Assembly (NCBI GenBank): GCA_021780625.1
Contig: JAJXYI010000189.1
Location: forward strand, 1-10,081
DNA from: a bacterium
GTDB lineage: Bacteria; Verrucomicrobiota; Verrucomicrobiae; Opitutales; Opitutaceae
Reading direction: 5' to 3'
Length of the DNA stretch: 10,081 bases
In this document: one piece after another, positions 7,254 to 10,081 of the stretch
Layout of the letters: the number at the start of each line of letters is the position of its first letter
How positions within the stretch are numbered: the first letter of the stretch is position 1
Notes under the pieces: generated by a model
Told to the model about the DNA's origin: nothing
The model's database searches: none
The model's input: the letters and a program-made list of their open reading frames with translations, nothing else
Program-made: the position numbers and the translations under genes

Positions 7254-9377
7254 ATGACTTCCCCGTTCCTATTCCAGGACTCAGCGCTTTCCATGGAGAA
7301 GCGCATCGACGATTTGATCTCGCGGTTCACGCTGCCGGAGAAAGTTGGGCAGCTGATGCATGAGAGCGGAGCCGTCGAGAGGCTTGGAGTGCCTGCTTAT
7401 AACTGGTGGAGCGAGGGGTGTCACGGTGTCGGTCGGAGCGGTCGCGCCACCGTCTTTCCCCAGGTGATCGGGCTCGCCGCCACCTGGAACCGGGGCCTGA
7501 TCGAGCGCATCGGCACGGCCATCGCCGATGAGGCCCGGGCGAAACATCACGCCGCCGCCGCTGCGGGCCGTCGTGGGCAGTATCAGGGGCTCACGTTCTG
7601 GACGCCGAACATCAATATCTTCCGCGATCCCCGCTGGGGGCGCGGCCAGGAGACTTTCGGAGAGGATCCGTATTTGACCGGAGAACTCGGACTGTCCATG
7701 GTGCGCGGTCTGCAGGGGAGGGACCCGCGTTATCTGAAAACGGCGGCCTGCGCCAAGCACTTCGCGGTGCACAGTGGTCCGGAGGCGGACCGGCATCATT
7801 TCGACGCCTGTCCCTCGCCTCGCGATCTCGCCGAGACCTATCTGCCCGCCTTTGAAAAACTCGTGCGGGGCGGGGTGGAGACCGTCATGGGCGCCTACAA
7901 CCGGGTGCTTGGCGAGCCGGCATGCGGGAGCCGGCTGCTGCTGGTGGACATCCTTCGTGGGCGCTGGGGCTTCCGCGGCCATGTCGTGAGCGACTGTGCG
8001 GCGATCGACGATTTTCACCAAGCCCACAAGGTGACGGCGGACGCCGCGGAATCGGCCGCCCTTGCGGTGCGGCGCGGCTGCGACCTGAATTGCGGCTGCA
8101 CCTACAACGATCTTCTGGTGGCAGTAAGCCGCGGGCTCATATCGGAAGCGGAGATCGACACGTCGCTGCGGCGCCTGCTTTCCACGCGGTTCAGGCTGGG
8201 GCTCTTCGATCCTCCGGAGCAGGTGCCCTATGCCTCCACGCCGACGTCGGTCATCGAGAGTGCGGAGCATCGGACGCTGGCGCGGCAGGCGGCGGCCGAG
8301 TCGATCGTGCTGCTTAAGAATGCGGACGGGTTGCTTCCGCTGCGAAAGGATCCCGAGAGCATGCTCGTGGTGGGTCCGACGGCTGCAAACGTCGCTGCGC
8401 TGCTCGGAAACTATTTTGGCGTGAGTTCCCGCCTGGTGACGCCGCTCGAAGGCATTGCGGAGCGGCTCGGCGAGGGCGTCCGCCTCGAGTTTCGCACGGG
8501 CTGTCCGCTCGTGCAGGAGGTGGCGCCGGGCACGAACTACACCTTTCCGTCGGCCGCCGCGGCCGAAGTCGTCGTGGCGGTGCTCGGCCTGGACCCCACG
8601 CTCGAGGGCGAGGAGGGCGACACCATCGCCTCTCCCGCCGGAGGCGATCGCGGTCGCATTGAGCTTCCCGAGAACCAGCGCTCATTCCTGCGCGAACTGC
8701 GCAAACACGCGAAAAAACTCGTGCTCGTGATCACCGGTGGCAGCGCGATAGCGATTCCCGAGGAACACGCATTCTGCGATGCCGTGCTGCTCGCCTGGTA
8801 TCCGGGCTGCGAAGGCGGGCGCGCGCTGGCCGACGTGCTCTTTGGGGATGTCCCACCCTCGGGCAAGCTCCCGGTCACCGTGCCGCGGCGGACGGAGGAC
8901 CTGCCGCCGTTCGAGGATTACTCGATGCGCGGCCGCACGTACCGTTATGCCGAGGTGGATCCGCTTTACCCGTTTGGATTCGGACTGAGCTACGCGAAGT
9001 TCAAGTATGGTCCGGTCTCGGTGAACGTGCCGGTCCTGACGGAGGGCGCCGAGCTGATCGTTCGAGGGACGGTGAGCAACGAGAGTCTCTTTGCAGCGGC
9101 GGAGACCGTGCAGTGTTATCTGGTTCCGCCTGCGAACCTGCACCGGGGGCCCAAGGCGAGGCTGCTCGACTTCCAAAAGATCCTTTGCCCACCCCAGGCG
9201 GTGGTGGAGTTTGAATTCAGGATTCCCTCCGAGTCTTTCCGCATGATCGACGAGGGAGGCTCCTCGACGTGGGTGCGTGGCCAGTATTCCCTGTCAGTGG
9301 GTTCGGCCTCGCCCGGTGCGGTGGCAGAGAGTCTCGGCGCTCCGGCGCCAGCGAAGGTCGCCGTGCGACTTGCCTGA
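7254..9377 (+). CDS. Glycoside hydrolase family 3, beta-xylosidase/beta-glucosidase type
   Basis: This 707-residue GH3 exo-glycosidase would release terminal beta-linked sugars, most likely xylose, from oligosaccharides. The N-terminal TIM-barrel domain (about 15-320) shows [10 protein letters not shown] (51-60), [22 protein letters not shown] (in segments, 118-139), KHF (168-170), [12 protein letters not shown] (174-185) and HVVSDC (243-248) with the predicted nucleophile D247. The (alpha/beta)6 domain (about 340-560) carries [11 protein letters not shown] and an EGEEGD loop (451-456), the probable acid/base region. A fibronectin-III-like C-terminal domain spans about 595-690, and PA14 is absent. 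The SGPE and GQETFGEDP patterns are those of bacterial and plant GH3 xylosidases. No signal peptide is visible, so a cytoplasmic location is likely. I chose the ATG at 7254 over the in-frame GTG at 7188 because the 22 extra residues look unlike this family's N-terminus. It is transcribed with the dehydrogenase 11 bases downstream. Glucosidase or arabinosidase activity cannot be excluded. Confidence 0.93.
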   Translation: MTSPFLFQDSALSMEKRIDDLISRFTLPEKVGQLMHESGAVERLGVPAYNWWSEGCHGVGRSGRATVFPQVIGLAATWNRGLIERIGTAIADEARAKHHAAAAAGRRGQYQGLTFWTPNINIFRDPRWGRGQETFGEDPYLTGELGLSMVRGLQGRDPRYLKTAACAKHFAVHSGPEADRHHFDACPSPRDLAETYLPAFEKLVRGGVETVMGAYNRVLGEPACGSRLLLVDILRGRWGFRGHVVSDCAAIDDFHQAHKVTADAAESAALAVRRGCDLNCGCTYNDLLVAVSRGLISEAEIDTSLRRLLSTRFRLGLFDPPEQVPYASTPTSVIESAEHRTLARQAAAESIVLLKNADGLLPLRKDPESMLVVGPTAANVAALLGNYFGVSSRLVTPLEGIAERLGEGVRLEFRTGCPLVQEVAPGTNYTFPSAAAAEVVVAVLGLDPTLEGEEGDTIASPAGGDRGRIELPENQRSFLRELRKHAKKLVLVITGGSAIAIPEEHAFCDAVLLAWYPGCEGGRALADVLFGDVPPSGKLPVTVPRRTEDLPPFEDYSMRGRTYRYAEVDPLYPFGFGLSYAKFKYGPVSVNVPVLTEGAELIVRGTVSNESLFAAAETVQCYLVPPANLHRGPKARLLDFQKILCPPQAVVEFEFRIPSESFRMIDEGGSSTWVRGQYSLSVGSASPGAVAESLGAPAPAKVAVRLA

Positions 9378-9381
9378 GGAG
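9376..9381 (+). promoter_or_regulatory. Ribosome-binding site of the dehydrogenase gene
   Basis: GAGGAG overlaps the last two bases of the GH3 stop codon and lies 7 bases before the ATG at 9389. This spacing decides for 9389 over the second in-frame ATG at 9395, which would be 13 bases away. The arrangement implies translational coupling with the GH3 gene. Confidence 0.75.
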
Positions 9382-9388
9382 CCCGGGA

Positions 9389-10081
9389 ATGACCATGCAA
9401 GCGCTCGTACTTGAAAAGACCCGAACGCTGAGCCTGCGGGACATCGTGATTGACGAGCGGCTGGGTGCCCGCGATGTGCGGGTGCGCATCCACACGGTGG
9501 GCGTATGTGGAAGCGACGTGCATTATTATCAACACGGAGCGATCGGGCCCTTTGTCGTGCGCGAACCCATGGTGCTCGGCCATGAGGCGGCGGGCGTCGT
9601 CGAGGAAGTCGGCTCTGGAGTGACCACGCTGAAGGTTGGCGACCGCGTGTGCATGGAGCCCGGTGTGCCCGATCCGCATGGCCGCGCCACGCGGCTGGGC
9701 CTGTATAATCTCGATCCGGCGATTCGTTTTTGGGCGACGCCTCCGGTGCATGGGTGCCTGCGCCCATACGTCGTGCACCCCGAGGCGTTCACGTTCCGGC
9801 TGCCCGACAACGTCAGTTTCGGAGAAGGCGCCATGGTCGAGCCTTTTGCCGTCGGACTCCACGCCGCCTCAAAGGCCCGCATCAAGCCTGGCGACGTGGC
9901 CGTGGTGCTCGGAGCCGGGCCAATCGGGATGCTGACCGCACTGGCTGCGCTGGCCGGTGGCTGTGGACGTGTGTTCATCACCGATGTGAAGGCCCCGAAG
10001 CTGGCGCTGGCCGCCTCGCTCGGGCCGATCACTCCGGTGAATGTCCTGGAAGCCTCGCTTGCGCAGGAAGTGAGCCGGGCC
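9389..10081 (+). CDS. Xylitol/sorbitol-type zinc dehydrogenase (3'-truncated by window)
   Basis: The first 231 codons of a medium-chain zinc alcohol dehydrogenase run off the window end (complete family members are about 350 residues). The translation begins [20 protein letters not shown]. It contains [16 protein letters not shown] (38-53) with zinc ligand C40, GHE (64-66) with H65 and E66, VGDRV (83-87), EP at 151-152, and the Rossmann motif GAGPIG (175-180). D199, at the end of the second Rossmann strand, points to NAD rather than NADP. The four structural-zinc cysteines of classical alcohol dehydrogenases are absent from 91-112, as in sorbitol dehydrogenases. The segment FWATPPVHG (114-122) is characteristic of the sorbitol/xylitol dehydrogenase group. 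The probable reaction is oxidation of a polyol such as xylitol to D-xylulose. Arabinitol, sorbitol or another sugar alcohol is possible. It is the second gene of an operon with the GH3 enzyme. Confidence 0.85.
   Translation, partial: MTMQALVLEKTRTLSLRDIVIDERLGARDVRVRIHTVGVCGSDVHYYQHGAIGPFVVREPMVLGHEAAGVVEEVGSGVTTLKVGDRVCMEPGVPDPHGRATRLGLYNLDPAIRFWATPPVHGCLRPYVVHPEAFTFRLPDNVSFGEGAMVEPFAVGLHAASKARIKPGDVAVVLGAGPIGMLTALAALAGGCGRVFITDVKAPKLALAASLGPITPVNVLEASLAQEVSRA

Noticed and set aside
7063..7257. 64-residue + frame ending in TGA that overlaps the GH3 ATG (ATGA)
   Set aside because: The product is Arg/Cys-rich low-complexity sequence with no credible ribosome-binding site. The overlap is probably coincidental.
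7281..8270. 329-codon - strand frame inside the GH3 gene
   Set aside because: It is a shadow of the GH3 codon pattern with no family signature. The GH3 active-site motifs lie in the opposing frame.
1..10081. Search for CRISPR, mobile elements, phage, toxin-antitoxin or defence genes
   Set aside because: No repeat arrays, transposase motifs, terminal inverted repeats, integrase or nuclease signatures were seen on either strand.

Overview
The window is GC-rich bacterial DNA, and every convincing gene is on the + strand. The best lineage guess is Verrucomicrobiota, probably an Opitutaceae-like organism. The main reason is the very large TonB-dependent receptor, which opens after its signal peptide with an ELSPFEV segment followed by a GYxATxTLAGTRIxTxLKD-type stretch. 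I recognise that arrangement from the expanded receptor families of Opitutus relatives. This is recognition from memory, not a search result.

Layout. Positions 1-114 hold an open frame that may be the tail of an upstream gene (weak). Positions 126-1199 encode a mannonate dehydratase (UxuA family), closed by a clear intrinsic terminator at 1227-1258. A 309-base leader follows, carrying a 9+9 bp inverted repeat at 1488-1509, and then a 1243-residue outer-membrane TonB-dependent receptor (1568-5299) with its own hairpin terminator (5377-5404). About 390 bases without a convincing gene follow, with one possible decayed 3' gene end. Next is a secreted two-domain SGNH/GDSL esterase resembling the XynE-like group (5795-7042). 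After a 211-base gap holding a 38-codon ORF with a strong Shine-Dalgarno sequence come a GH3 glycosidase of the beta-xylosidase type (7254-9377) and, 11 bases later, a xylitol/sorbitol-type zinc dehydrogenase (9389 to the window edge, truncated).

How the genes could work together (inference). The set fits use of a decorated hemicellulose, most simply acetylated glucuronoxylan. The exported esterase would remove acyl groups, the receptor would import oligosaccharides across the outer membrane, the signal-less GH3 enzyme would release xylose in the cytoplasm, the dehydrogenase would feed a pentitol/ketose step, and mannonate dehydratase would serve the glucuronate branch. No SusD-like protein, inner-membrane transporter, regulator or alpha-glucuronidase is visible here.

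I found no tRNA, rRNA, CRISPR array, insertion sequence, phage or defence module. The window reads as a carbohydrate-utilisation region and not as an obviously new type of system. The unexplained parts are the regulatory inverted repeat, the small ORF before the GH3 gene, and the pyrimidine-rich, Shine-Dalgarno-less starts of most of the large genes.
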